DNA from: Certhia americana
Taxonomy: Eukaryota; Chordata; Aves; Passeriformes; Certhiidae
NCBI GenBank assembly: GCA_018697195.1
Contig: CM031879.1
Span: forward strand, 41,691,715 to 41,755,714
Length of the DNA: 64,000 nucleotides
Reading direction: 5' to 3'
Shown in pieces: positions 26,419 through 38,623 of this stretch. The translations under genes were made by a program, and so were the position numbers. Below the pieces are notes generated by a model. It did no database searches and was not told the DNA's origin. It was given only the letters and a program-made list of their open reading frames with translations. Within the stretch, counting starts at the first letter, position 1. The number at the start of each line of letters is the position of its first letter.

Positions 26419-29400
26419 AGAAAATTCAAGAACAGCTTTTGCTATATTTTTATTTCACAAGAACTTACTGTGTTACAAAACAACAACTATTCCACAGTTA
26501 GAGAAAGAATGTGATCTGGCAGTTGAACAACATTGGGATTTGAATGAAAATTATGTTTCTTTACAGAGTTTTCTGGACCAGACCTCATTGCCTAAATAAT
26601 CAGTATGAATATATGAGAACAATTTTGCCTTTTGCAGTTGGCATCATTTAAATATCTGTTGCATTTTGAAAGGACATAAGTTATAGTCACTAATTTTCAT
26701 ACTTAAGGAAGAACATGCAGAACATATGTAACAACACATGTTGAATTTTTAGTTTAGTTTGAAATATGTCGAATCTTATTTGTGAGCTATCCATTCTAGG
26801 CATGGCTTCTAAACCAGTTTTCATATGAGCCCTACCAAATCAAGTCCAGAACTAAAAGATGTTGATTAATACAGACACAAATGAGACAAAACCCTTAAAT
26901 AAAGGACTTCCCTTTGTAAAGTTTAGAACACAGCCCTTGAGTGGTCCAAGGGCACAATGCTAAACTTGCAGCTTTGCAGAAAAAAAAAAAAAAAAAAAAA
27001 GAGGTATAATGGAGTTGCCATCTTGCCCCAGCAGAATCAGATAGTTAGCAAACATCTTCGGCTCAGCACATATTGTTTAGCCCTGGTTTTGAGAGAAGCA
27101 GATTGACTGTATATCCTCCTTCAGCAGCTGTCCTCACAAGGCCCACAGTATCTCTGAGACTGAGTGGACACAAATGTGAATAGGCACAAACTTGGCCCAC
27201 CTGACTGGAGTCAGCAGTTCACAAATCACTTTTTCCATAGTATGCATAAACTCCATGCTGCTTGCTCATGTCTGAGCAAAGAAGAATCTATTTCTCTGTC
27301 CTTGTTCTTGCCCATCATCCTACAGTTTAAGATCAGATAATGCATTTTCCTCAGAAATGTAAACTAAAATAGCATCATCTAAATTAAGACCAATAATTTC
27401 CAATCAGAAAGGAACAACATGAATAGACCAAGTGCAAACCCAAAATATATTCACACACACTCCCTCGGTATCATGTCTGCTTTGTCAACAACACTGTTTA
27501 TTTAATAAGGATATTTTGACAGAATCTAGAATTCCCAGTTATATCTCAGATCTCATTTTGCTGGCTTTTGTGTATAGAAAAGATAATTCTTTTATTCTGA
27601 TATTGTAAATCCCATACTTACACATAAATCCATGTATGAAACATAATACAAGAAGTGCTATATATGAAGACAGTTTTTGCCAAAGTAATGTTTTCCAGGA
27701 TGTATGTGAGATTAATGTGTTAGACTGACATTTGAGCATGCTGAAGATCATAAGACATGTTTTATGGTGCATTAAAATCTCATAATAACAATTTCAGAGC
27801 CTTAGCATGATGTATTATTCGGAGTTAAGTACTGTCTTGAATGATAAGGGCTAACATGCCATCAGGCTATAATAAACTATAGCTTTGAAATATCAATTTT
27901 CATTTATCAGTAAGGTCATTTACATAGCTAAACCGAGAACATAATGATGTATTTTTCACTGTCTAGGAGCAAAAGAATTTGACTACTTTTTCAACATCCA
28001 GAAAATGAAAAAACATTCTGAGAAAGATGTTATTAAGTCATTTAAGCTTTCATACAAAATAAATTGTCATGGATTTAGTTATAAAATTACAAGTACATGA
28101 ATTCTGGCTTCTGAGACTGAATATAAGTGAACTAATTTAAACTCTAGGGGAAATACTGTATTCAGGCATAAATGTATAGCTCTGACTGGGGGGTTGACAA
28201 ATTACATCTATTTATCTGTTATTTTTGTAAGCAACACAGAAAAGCCATGCAACCTTGCAGCATTCCTCTACAACTTGACCCCAAAGAGGAATTCATCAGC
28301 ATGGGTTACTTAGTGCTGCATATTGTCCTTAATCCACATGTGAAATACTGTATTTTAAGGCCTTTAAGCTGATAAAAGGGTACACTCATACACTTAATGG
28401 GGTGGAAAAGAGGGCAGCTGATATAAGAGATGGTGAAACGGGCGCCAGATTAAAAAGCACAATTATCCTCAATCTCACTCTAACCTCCTCCCTCCTCATG
28501 TTCTTGAAGAGACTCAGGAAGCTGAATTATTCTTCCACCGCTATTCTGTCCACCACTCTGGAAAGATTCAGGCTACCTTCAGCTGCTCTAATGGCCAAAA
28601 TTTCCATGTTCAGTAGCCTTTCCTTCAAAAAACACATGTCCAGGCAAGGCCACAGATCACCAGGAATGTGTCCAGACTGCCACGTGCTTGTGAGCCTTGG
28701 GCAAACCATAGCTTTGTGCACCCCATTTCCCATGCTACCAATGTTTCATTGTTTGGCAATTAACTTCTGGCATGTAGCAATTTATGCACATGCAATTCCT
28801 CCTCTGCCTTGAGCACAGAAACATAGTGAGGACATGGAAACCTCTGGAGATGAGGCACAGCCCAGAAATGGCACACGGACTTGCACACAGGTGCTTAAAG
28901 CCATTGCTATGGAAGTGCAGTAGGGCAAAGATATGTCTGGTACAAGACCTTCAGCTCCCACACCATGCTGAGAGGGACAGGGACCACTAGCCCAGGATCA
29001 TTATTATATTACCCAGAAAGGATCAGAAATTCCTCCCCACCTGGCTGGTGTAGACATATGCTTGTGTGGTCATAGGGGAGAGCCAGAAGGGCAGAGGTGT
29101 TCCTGAAAATTCTGCTAGAGAAGCTATGGAGAAATAAACACCTCCTGGGCACAACAGGTCTGCAGCCTTAGAAAGACAGAGTGATGAGGCTTCCCATCCA
29201 CAGCAGCACTCGACCCACATCAAACCAGTTATCCTGGGTCACTTGTGCCTGGATGTGAACTTCTACAAATACTTGTTTTTCACTGTCTGCAGTGACATTG
29301 TTTGTATTAGGACTAAACTGTTATTTACACAATAAACTTTAATCATAACAGCAGGCAGACCAGATCTAAAGCAGTCACTTGGCACCAAGCTCTCATAGTT

Positions 29401-29429
29401 CAAGGATGACACTCATGCCTATATGATTT
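26419..29429. other. AT-rich unique sequence with one A-tract
   Basis: No exon or named repeat recognised apart from a 21-base A run at 26980-27000. The + strand ORF at 28402-28812 (136 codons) overlaps a - strand ORF, has no recognised domain and is not called. Confidence 0.55.
26980..27000. repeat. Poly(A) tract (21 A)
   Basis: Uninterrupted A run followed by GAGGTATAATGG. No recognisable retrocopy body upstream. Confidence 0.85.
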
Positions 29430-29519
29430 AGTTTTAGGTAGACCTGCAAGAAATAAGGAATTGGATTCGATGATCCTTTTGGGATTCTTCCAGCCCAAGA
29501 TTTCTGTGATTCTATGATT
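29430..29519 (+). mobile_element. CR1 LINE, 3' end fragment
   Basis: The sequence reads as the typical CR1 3' terminus: a TTGGATTCGATGATCC core, then TTCCAGCCC, then the tail TTCTGTGATTCTATGATT, which holds copies of the 8-bp family repeat (ATTCTATG-like). CR1 elements lack poly(A) and end in short tandem octamers, which matches here. The left boundary is uncertain because sequence upstream of about 29430 is too diverged to follow by eye. Orientation is + because the octamer tail lies at the right end. Confidence 0.85.
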
Positions 29520-30004
29520 GAACTTGCTTCCAGGGCTTACTGATTTTGACTAAATGTAGAAGTTCACCCACTTAGTCAATCTCTCTGAAGAGTGCACCTG
29601 GAAGACAATATTGTGCTAGTCTGTTTGTTCCACCATATGAGAAACTCAAGGTCTGTCACAGTCAGTGTTGATTTTGTAATGTAATTTTACAAAGCTCTCA
29701 ACTCCCAGGAAGCAGTCTATTGTAAATGCACAATGTCCAGTCATTTAAATAAGTAGGCCACTCCAGCAGCCATGGGAGCACCGAATGCAGCAGTGCCTGA
29801 ATCCTGATTTTTGTGAGGATATTAGCTTTAAGCTTGAAAACAAAGATCGGCATATTTTGCACCAAGGAGAATTCAATTCTAGAGTCAGGATCACTTCTTG
29901 TCAGCTACTGTCCTTTATCCATGACATCCATTGTTACCACCAAAGTTTCTTCTGTGCTGTGGTTTCCTTGGGATGCCTCCTCTTTCACTCATAAATAAGA
30001 CCAG
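29520..30004. other. Unique sequence, nothing recognised
   Basis: Two overlapping short + strand ORFs (29785-29994 and 29813-29998) run through here without recognisable homology. They end at the polypyrimidine tract. Confidence 0.55.
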
Positions 30005-30064
30005 TTTTTTGCTTTTTCCTTTTTCTTTCTTTCTTTTCCCTTTATTTTTCTTTCTTTTTTTTTC
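30005..30064. repeat. Polypyrimidine (T/C) tract ending in CAG
   Basis: Sixty bases of almost pure T and C with CTTT-type units, ending TTTTTTTTTCAG at about 30066. It looks like a strong 3' splice acceptor tract. The sequence after the CAG quickly reaches stop codons in the frames I checked, so I annotate it only as a low-complexity repeat. Confidence 0.75.
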
Positions 30065-30066
30065 AG

Positions 30067-33049
30067 CAACAGTGATATAAAAGAGAGAGGAAGGATAGAT
30101 TTAATATTTCAGATAAAAGATATTGCTAGGCTTTTAAGATATTTTATCTCAAAAATGAAATGTGCCAGTCACTTTTTGCATGCTTCTGCAAAGGTGACAA
30201 ACAGGCCTTCAATAATAGAACAAGTTTAAATTAGTATTTGAAAACTACTTTCTTTCTGTACCATTGAACCTTTAACCTCTTCTATTCTCCCCTTCCTTCA
30301 TTCCCTTTATATACATTGACATTGTTGGGCTTTTTTTTATTTTTATTTTTTGTTACTAGCCCTATTAACAATGTAGCAGAATGCGAGAGTGATGCACCTG
30401 TATAGATTAAAAGGATGGTGTTTGGCTAGTGTCAGATCAGATTGTACTTTGAGGGAAGAATCAAATAGTATCCTTCTGAAATGACTGATGCTTTCTTCTG
30501 CTTTAGCTTAATTTTGTGTATTCTTATCAACAGCTTTAGGTCTGCTGCAGTGAAATTTCCAGCACTGCTCTTGTCATCGCTGCTAAAGTGGATTGTCAAG
30601 ATTTTCATTTGGCTTAGGCTAGTGCAGGGCACAGAGATTAAAACTCCTGTCAGCTCCTGCAAATTCCCTTCAGTGTTTCCAACCTACAAATGGAATATGC
30701 TGCGAGCAGGCAGAGGCAGTAACATCACTACTCTGAATTTAGTTCTGAGTAAAAATGAATATCCCTTCTTTAAAATAAAAAGGTATGACTCAAGTCTACA
30801 ATAAGTTAAGTGAATGTCCCAGTTTTCAGTACTGCTTAGAATTACTAGGCATGAAGCACACTGATGCAGAAAAGGAAGCAAAAAAGCCAGATACTGAGAT
30901 GCAGAATTAGTAGTCAAATTCTTGCCAGCACTGTCAGGTTAAAACTCCACCTCAGCTCCAGGACAACCCTTGATACAGGTACCAGAAAAATGACATCATG
31001 CTGTTGGATTTGACTTCATCTCATTTGTTTTCAGACTCATTTGTCAACAACAAAAGACAAAACTTCAAGCAAAATGCTAGGGTGTCATTTCTTTGGAAAG
31101 ACTAGTGAGCAAGATTAAAGACACTTCCTGCAGATTAATGACTGGTTGGAACCAGCTAATCACCTCAAACCATTAACCCTAACTGTTTTCAAGCTCTAGG
31201 AGGTAAACCTAGTCTTCAATCACTGTGGCTACAATTACAGACCCATCCCCCCAAATTCTTCCCTGAATCTCACTCAAAAAAATCAGCTCAAAATTTCCTG
31301 TGGGAACTTGTGTTGCATGTGTTCAGGGAGATAAAATCCAGTTAATGAAGTGGTCCATTTTTCACCTGTTTCAGAGTAAGTTTAATTTCACATCACATAC
31401 ATGTCAGCACAAGGTACTTGTGGGCATTTAAAACCTGACACATTAGTTAATCAGGGCTCACTGGTCTTTCCACAGGGTAATTTAGTTTATAACATAGCAG
31501 GAAACAAGAGGAAAAGGACTGAGAGAAAGGAGTTGAGGGGAAGGGAAGCAGAAAATTGGGGGAAAAAAACCTGCAGGAGATAAATCTGACCAATCGGCAT
31601 TCTGAAGAGGAACCTACTCATAAAGTTCATTCTTGATGTATTCTGACAGACTTTTGCTTTGGTTTATTTTATAACCCTATTGTACAGTAGGCAGCCTGTT
31701 GTTTGCTCTAATCATCTGTTTCCATGACCTTCACCTTTATTGATTTAGTTTCCTTCTAAGTCTAATGCAGTCTCTGAGATTAAAGCCATTTTTCTCCAGG
31801 ATGAGTTAGTTAATAGCAGATTTTCTTTAAGCAGCAGGAATCATTTGGATTGTCAAAAAAAATATTTTTTTTGCACAGAAGATATGTTTCAAGGAAATAA
31901 AACCTCTTTACAAAGATAAGCAATAGAAGTGGGATTCCAGCACATAAACATAGTATCACTTTTAGTTTGAAAACGTGAGTGAAATAAATAGAAGCAGCAT
32001 TCCTTATAGTATATTTATTAGTGCTAGCAAATACTGTAGATTTAAAGAATAAGGTACATGGGATTTTACTCTCCACACTCAGATGTTATTTTAACCAGGC
32101 TTATAGTTACAACAGGTAAAGAATTATACAAGGTGAAGTAATTTTCCCCAACAGATATAGTAATATAACTCAGTATTTTGCAAGTATAACTGTAGAAATT
32201 ATAAATCAAAACCAGAATTTATTACGAGACTATAATAAACCAAATCCTTTACAATTTATGCTTCTGATTTGATTATAGAGCTTTTTTTCTTGTATTTATT
32301 ACTGCACTAAACTCCTTCCTCCTTGGTGGTACTTGGTTCTCTAATGTCCACCCTCACCCTTCCATCACACATTCTGATAAGAAAAGCACCCAGCTGCCTC
32401 TTGCACACAGTATATTAAACACTGCAAGCTCTGCCAGTCCAGAGTCACATATACAGAGACCTGGTTCTGCAGCTCCTTTACTTCACTTGAAATCATAATG
32501 AATTATCAGAGAAAAACAGAATGAAGCAAACCCACTGCAGTAAATGGAAAATCATCTGTGGACCTCGCAGGGCTTTGAACCATTCCTCTCCTGACAGCAG
32601 ACATTCATTTCCTGCTCTCAGCCTATGCCAGGGCAATACTAAATGAATTACCCAACTCAGCTCTAGCACTTGGTAGCAGAAAAAAACAGAGTACATGCAG
32701 TACAAATTAATATACCTATATTTATTATACCATACATAAAATACAGATGGAAAAAAAATTGTAGAGTTATTCTAATTCAAAGAGAAACTTCAGATAAATC
32801 TTCATTAATGATTTTTCTCAAATACTTTTTTGCCATTATTTTTCCATTACCATAGTAAAATTTCTGTTTAAAAAAAGAAAAGACTTTCATGAATTAATTA
32901 TACATTTATCTTATAAATATTTGAGCTACATATTGCTTTCTGTTAAAATGTTGCAGATTTACTGGAAGAGAAACCAAATGGCAGCTACAGAAACACACTT
33001 TGTATTGATAACAAAACCTGAGCTCTGCATGCTTACAAATTATCTGTTG
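30067..33049. other. AT-rich unique sequence, nothing recognised
   Basis: No exon, RNA gene or named repeat. The opposing ORFs at 30432-30917 (longest 107 codons, +) have no recognisable homology. Confidence 0.6.
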
Positions 33050-33074
33050 TCTCTCTCTCTATATATATATATAT
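33050..33074. repeat. Short (CT)n(AT)n compound microsatellite
   Basis: A run of CT units is followed by seven AT units and then CCCCTATG. A short simple repeat. Confidence 0.85.
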
Positions 33075-33149
33075 CCCCTATGTAGCTTCAGCTGTGTTTT
33101 CCCCAACTATTGTTTTGTTTTCATCCATAGGAGTTTTCTAGAATTCCTC

Positions 33150-33450
33150 TGAAACAGAACAACTGGGGGGGGGAAATTATTGAATGTTACTATGGTAACG
33201 AACAAAAGAAAAATAAAAAATAATTTAAGCAGACCGATGAATCAGGGCACAGACCAATGCACTCGTGCTTTGTCCACAAGTAAAAGCAACCTGCAGGCCT
33301 ATTTAAAGGTGTTGAACTCAGAAAATATATTGATAATCTACTCTTTTATTTAGAATTGAGAATTTTTCTCTACTCAGAAGCTGTAATGTATGGTGTGGCA
33401 TTAATTAGCACATACATCTTTGCGTAATACATATCCTCCTTGGAGAGTAT
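33150..33450. promoter_or_regulatory. Candidate regulatory element with an RFX X-box-like palindrome
   Basis: The 14-mer GTTACTATGGTAAC at 33186-33199 fits the RFX X-box pattern RYYNYY-N(1-3)-RRNRAC with a 2-base spacer. RFX factors bind such sites near ciliary and neuronal genes. Downstream are a GATA-type TGATAA (33331-33336) and a homeodomain core TTAATTAG (33401-33408). What is seen is motif matches only; the regulatory role is inference, and short motifs occur by chance. No promoter or gene is identified nearby. Confidence 0.25.
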
Positions 33451-36400
33451 TTTAAGACAACATCAAGGTCACATCATTGCATGCTCAAAAATCAAAGTCA
33501 AAACTAAAAGAAACCAACAGAATAAACAATTACAATGGCATATGAGCTTTTTCCCTCCTCACACAAAAAAATAAAAGAATAATTAATCAGTCAAATGCCA
33601 TTTCTTGTACTTGACAGCAGAAGAGGCCTTCTGGGTTAATGAGACTGATCCTCAGCTATTTCAAGCAACCACACTCATAATAACAAAGATGTGAAAACAC
33701 TGGACTGTTTAAAACACCTATGAATTTTGCAATTATGATCCTGCCAAAAAGCTGTCGCAGAGCTTTAATGCTGTGATGTCTCTAAAACATCTTCCCATTT
33801 GCATTCAAGTTTATTTGTTGCCAGGTCTTATCCACCATTTTTTTTCCAGAGCAAATACTGCTTTTAGTCCAAAAGATTCCTCTCCCTCTTTGGTGTCTGA
33901 AGCATCATCACATAGTCACACAGAACCTTATTTTCCCTGCTCAATCTTTGTCCTATGAATCTAAATATTTGTGTTTGGTCTTCTTTATTCCTAACATCTA
34001 CTTTCCTTTCACTTATGGAAAAGTGAACTTTTTTTGTGGACTACAATTGTGTAGTCCTCCTCTGTTATTCCCATGTAATTCTGTTCTCACTGAGCAGCAA
34101 CAAAGTCCAGGTACAGTTTACCTGAACGCTTATAGGATTAATGAGTCTTTGTCATCATTAGGAATAATTTCTCTGATATGTTGTGGAAAACATCATCATA
34201 CTGTCCTTCTCTTAGGATCTGTTCCAATTCATGTGTGTTCGAAAACACCATGCTAAACTATGTTGAAAAAGAGTATGCCAGCATTATATCTTTTCATGGA
34301 AATTAGAAGTGAGTCTTTTAATTTATCTGGTTTTCACCTCTTGCATTTACAGGGCAGTATATTTTATCAAAATATCTCTTCCAAGTCAAATGACCCTGGT
34401 GAAACCCAATGTTTATCAAACATCGGAATTCTACAAAAGAGAATATGTTTCTTTATTTAACATGATGGTCACAATATGGAACCCTGACAAAGATCAAGAC
34501 AAATCAAATAAAGTGTTTGATTCTCATTTTCAGATGCTTTGTTCACTATATATTCCATATATGATACTCATGTCGATATGTGAATGATGATGTAGTTATT
34601 CTCAAACCATCCTGTCTGTAGGAAAATCCCTGAGAAACAAGGGGACAGAAGAAATAGAAGAGAAAAAGATGTTCTTTTGATGGTAGGAGCTCATTAGAAG
34701 AGATAGTGGCAGACTTTTGAATAGCTGAACTGTTTCCATCACCTTACTTGCAAAGAAAGCAGGCAAATAAAGCCTTGGGAATAATGGTCTATAAACAGCT
34801 TGCTTTAAAAGTAATTGACAGCCTCGATTGCTATGATACTTCAGTCTCAGGGGAAAGAAGCTGGAATGCTTTCAGCACAGTGTTGGATGCCATTTTTCCT
34901 TATTGACTGTAGGAAAGAGACATAAGTATTTTATCCTTGTGCTGCACATAATTATAAAGAAGGTGAAATACAAACTACAACAGTGGGGACTAGAAATGAA
35001 GAGTAGATTTGATGAAGTTTTCACCACAAAAGCAATTCTTTAAATCAAGTGTACATTTACATTCCTGCAATCATAGACATTTTGATAGGGAGTTAGTCTA
35101 TGAATGCACTCAGCACTTTGGCTGATTCATTTCTCTTTCAGAGCCACAGTTTTAGAATCATACAAAAATCACAGAATAAAGCATGGCCATTGACCAGACT
35201 TCAGTTTAAAAAACACAGAGCAGTAGCTCAATGTCACCTTGAAATAACACAGGGCTATATGGGATAATGGATCTGTATATTTGCAATTTAGAGTTCATGT
35301 GGGCATGAAGCTAATGGCATTAGCAAAACTAGGCAAAGCATCAGCAAGCGAGTTGTAAGCTTTCCTTGCCTTGGTCAGGGTCTGTTTCACCCCTGTTACT
35401 GCAGGCCAGGGCAGAGACTTCCAGATGTGTCACTGCTGTGACCGGAGTTTCTAATAATCAACAAGGAGACAAAGGTGAAGCCAAACACATTGTCTCATGT
35501 TTTCCCAGCTAGAATTTGGTTGCAGTGTCTAGAGAGGAAACCTAAATGAATAATAGCAAAGCATTTCTTTGCTATAGGAAATAAAAGCTCAAAAATACAA
35601 ACTACTGCACGTCTGTGTCACCACTATGATGTGATTAAACAGATATAATAACTTTTTTTTTATTAGTGTCGTACCTGTAGAGAAGAATATTGCAAATCAA
35701 TGAAAATCTCAAATAACACCTCAAAGATGCAAAGCTGGGTCCAGTACCAGATCAAATAACACACTGGTGCACAGCTGTCAGCAGTGGTGAATGCATTTAC
35801 CCCAGCAGAAGAGTTCATATATGGATACCAGAGTTGGCACAGCTCCCAAATGATGAGCATAAAAGCCAAGGAGATCCTCTGCCAGCCCAACCTGTGAAAG
35901 CCACAACAACTGAGGAAGAACTGATAAGCACATTATGAAGGAGGTGCACACCAGCCCACAGCAGTTCCCTGGGCCAGAGTATGCTCCTGCCAGCAGATTG
36001 CTCTGAGCACAGAGGAGCAGGGGTGTTGGTAATCTGTACAGACACCCACTGTACTGACTAATCAATAATGCCCTAAGGATGTATAAAGGGGTATCTTCAA
36101 AAACACCCTTGTGACTTTTCCACCTGTTTATGAATTTAAGAGCTTTTAGAGCACATGCTGACTCTCCTGTGCTGCTGCTCCAGCCTACAAGTAATAATAA
36201 GAAAAATCCTATTGCAATGTTTCATGATTACTTCAATGCTCTATTATTAGGAAAAGATGACTTTCCAAGGCTGAACTTGACTCCTTTTTCAAAAGAGGCA
36301 GTTCTTTAATTTGCCATCCAAACCACTCCGAAAGCTAGGAAAAAATCTGGCTATTAAGTGATTAGTGTTTTGAATATGCAAAATTATAAAATTCTTCCAC

Positions 36401-36484
36401 ATTTACCAAGGGAGACAATTAAAAGAAGGCTATTTTGATTTTTTTGTTTGTTTTCTTTTGTCCTCTGCTAGTGAGCCTTGAATG
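33451..36484. other. AT-rich unique sequence, nothing recognised
   Basis: No exon or clear repeat. Overlapping - strand ORFs at 35663-36065 (up to 95 codons) sit in a slightly GC-richer stretch and match nothing I know. A weak CR1-tail-like string at about 35153-35185 is too short to call. A TALE-like TGACAG at 34816-34821 lies next to AATTGA and GATTG cores and might mark conserved non-coding DNA. Confidence 0.55.
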
Positions 36485-36520
36485 GATTCATAGAATCATA
36501 CAGAATAGTCCTGGGGTTGC
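36485..36520 (-). mobile_element. CR1 LINE, minimal 3' tail remnant
   Basis: The string ATTCATAGAATCATACAGAA followed by TAGTCCTGGGG is the reverse-complement form of the CR1 octamer tail and the start of its 3' UTR. Sequence to the right degenerates at once, so only the terminus is identifiable. Orientation is -, because the tail is at the left end. Confidence 0.6.
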
Positions 36521-36913
36521 ATTAATATTACCATGAAGCTGAATGCAGTCTTAGTCACAATTACCTTATACTTGTTTGTGTTGCAATATTTACCACAGAA
36601 ACAGGATTTTAATTCAACTCAGACCTGCTTAATCTGTGTCGCTTATCCATATGTCTGGCAAGTTGAGAGACTTAAGTGGTAACTAATCTAAACAACATAT
36701 GTACCACTGATTTACTCACCTAATTTTATATTAATGGAAGTGAAAAATGACCCTAACATGTGTGTCAAATGAAGCAGGATTGATGAGTTCTGTGTAAAAA
36801 TCTAGAATTAAATTGTCTTAATTGATCTAATTTGTTGTGTCTTCTCATTGTTTAATACATACACTCCATCCAGGGAAGAAAAAAAGGAACAAAAGCTGAA
36901 AAAGCCTGGGTTT
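36521..36913. other. AT-rich unique sequence, nothing recognised
   Basis: Possibly a decayed continuation of the CR1 remnant at the left, but nothing can be aligned by eye. Confidence 0.5.
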
Positions 36914-36975
36914 TATACATACATATAAAAATATTTTTATACATACATGGGTTTTCTACATACTTACATAAATAC

Positions 36976-37055
<80 letters not shown>
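36914..37055. repeat. Compound microsatellite: palindrome, (TACA)n, (TA)16, (AG)16
   Basis: Two copies of TATACATACAT (36914-36924 and 36938-36948) overlap an 18-bp perfect AT palindrome (36924-36941). After a short spacer come TACA units (36973-36990), sixteen TA units (36989-37020), a few A, and sixteen AG units (37024-37055). The TA block is self-complementary and the AG block is purine only. The - strand ORF over it (36852-37076) is repeat-encoded and not a protein gene. Confidence 0.95.
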
Positions 37056-37059
<4 letters not shown>

Positions 37060-38623
37060 CTTATAGGGAGATGCAAAAAACACTAATTAAATTGTGTAAG
37101 TGATACAATACAGCTCTCGAGCTTCATAATTTGTTCATACTATTGCAGAAGGCTATGCTGAACATCAAAAAAAGAAACAATCAATCATAGATGTGTAGTG
37201 AGCAAGAAAATGCTCTTGATCAGAGGAACGGCACACACTGAGACTTTCCTCCTGTAGCAAATACTAATCTATTCCCATAGAGATGAAAACTGAGAATGAA
37301 GGGCAAGGCTAATCCTGCCTAGATTTTGACCTATGGCTCTAGGAAGAGTAGTCACTTTAGACAGCAAAAGCAAATACTACTATTCCATATTTTTTTTCTG
37401 TGTTTATGTGCAAAATCTTTTTTTACCCTGAATAAAATTCTTATTCAGCTCTTTGCTCCTGAAATTTTCCCCCTTTCTTCCCACCTATTCCTTGTTGTTT
37501 GCAACAATTCCCCCAATTCCCCCCACCATATTCAGCTTAGTTGTTTGCAGCTTTATCTAGCCTAGGCATAAATCTGTTTTCTGACAGTGCCATCTCTGCC
37601 ATTCATGGGGAAACATTCTGGTCTTTCAGAATTCAGAAAGAGTGTCTTTCTCTGTAAGTGCAGTATCTGGAGTATCTACTTAAAATTGTATTTAATTTCT
37701 TTACACCCATAGCATGAGACAGTTAAATCCTATTTCTATTATTCAGCTTTCTTATACCTACTTTTGGTTTGATTTTGATTGGTTAATTTTTAATATTGAT
37801 ATATAATTAAATTAATGAAAAGATTATTTTCAAACATTTCAAAAGTTTGAACGTGTTGCTTAATTTCAGGCTATACTTCTCTTTTAAGGCCATAGAGAAT
37901 GGACTTAATATCCCTGTAACATATGAAATGCTTTTAGGGGGATGCAAAGTTCTAGTCATAGTTGTGAGTTGATGTAATTGTGATTTAGTGGAGAAATTTG
38001 ATCAGAGGAAGACCAATATAGAGAGATGATGCACATTGAGAGAAGACGACTTCTGTTTCTGGAGATAGGTAAAGAGAATTCTTGTTTTAAACTAGAAAAA
38101 GCATCCTTAAACTGTACCCTAATAAGCTGATATGGCCCATGAGTGGCAGTGAAAGGATGTGTCATGGGAGGGGCTTGACAATGGCAAATTTTCATCCTCT
38201 CCCTGGGCAGGCCATTCATGAAGTGTAAGAGAACTGGTATCTTGTAGAAAAATCTCTATGGTATGCAAGAGAAACTCCTCTCCCTCAGTGAATTAAAAAA
38301 TAATTATTTCAGATTAGTAAACGGACTAAAAATCCCAGACTTTGTCTTTATATTGTGAGTAAAAAAGTAAACAATTAGTGGGGGGAGGAGGAGTGTTTTG
38401 AAGATTTCATTTTAATTCTTGTTCTCTTTTTCCTTTTAGTGTTAGTTAATAAAGATTTTAGTACTTTTAAATTTAAGCCTGCTTTGCTCTTGATTGAAAA
38501 ATTTCAAATTGGTGAACCAAAACCACTACACTACTCTATGCTACATCAATCCTATTGTTTAACACCAAGGTGTGAACAGAGAGGAGAATTCAAGGAATTG
38601 TTCCATCTTTCAGGTTATACCTA
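37056..38623. other. AT-rich unique sequence, nothing recognised
   Basis: No exon or named repeat. A CCCTGGGCAGGCC string near 38204 resembles a CR1 word but lacks flanking CR1 sequence. Confidence 0.6.

Noticed and set aside
35153..35185. Possible CR1 tail (AGAATCATAC...CACAGAATAA)
   Set aside because: Only loosely similar to the octamer tail, with no CR1 body alongside.
36852..37076. Ser/Leu and Ile/Tyr repeat ORF on the - strand
   Set aside because: It is the translation of (AG)n and (TA)n microsatellite DNA.
38204..38220. CCCTGGGCAGGCC as a CR1 fragment
   Set aside because: The flanks do not follow the CR1 order; too short to support.
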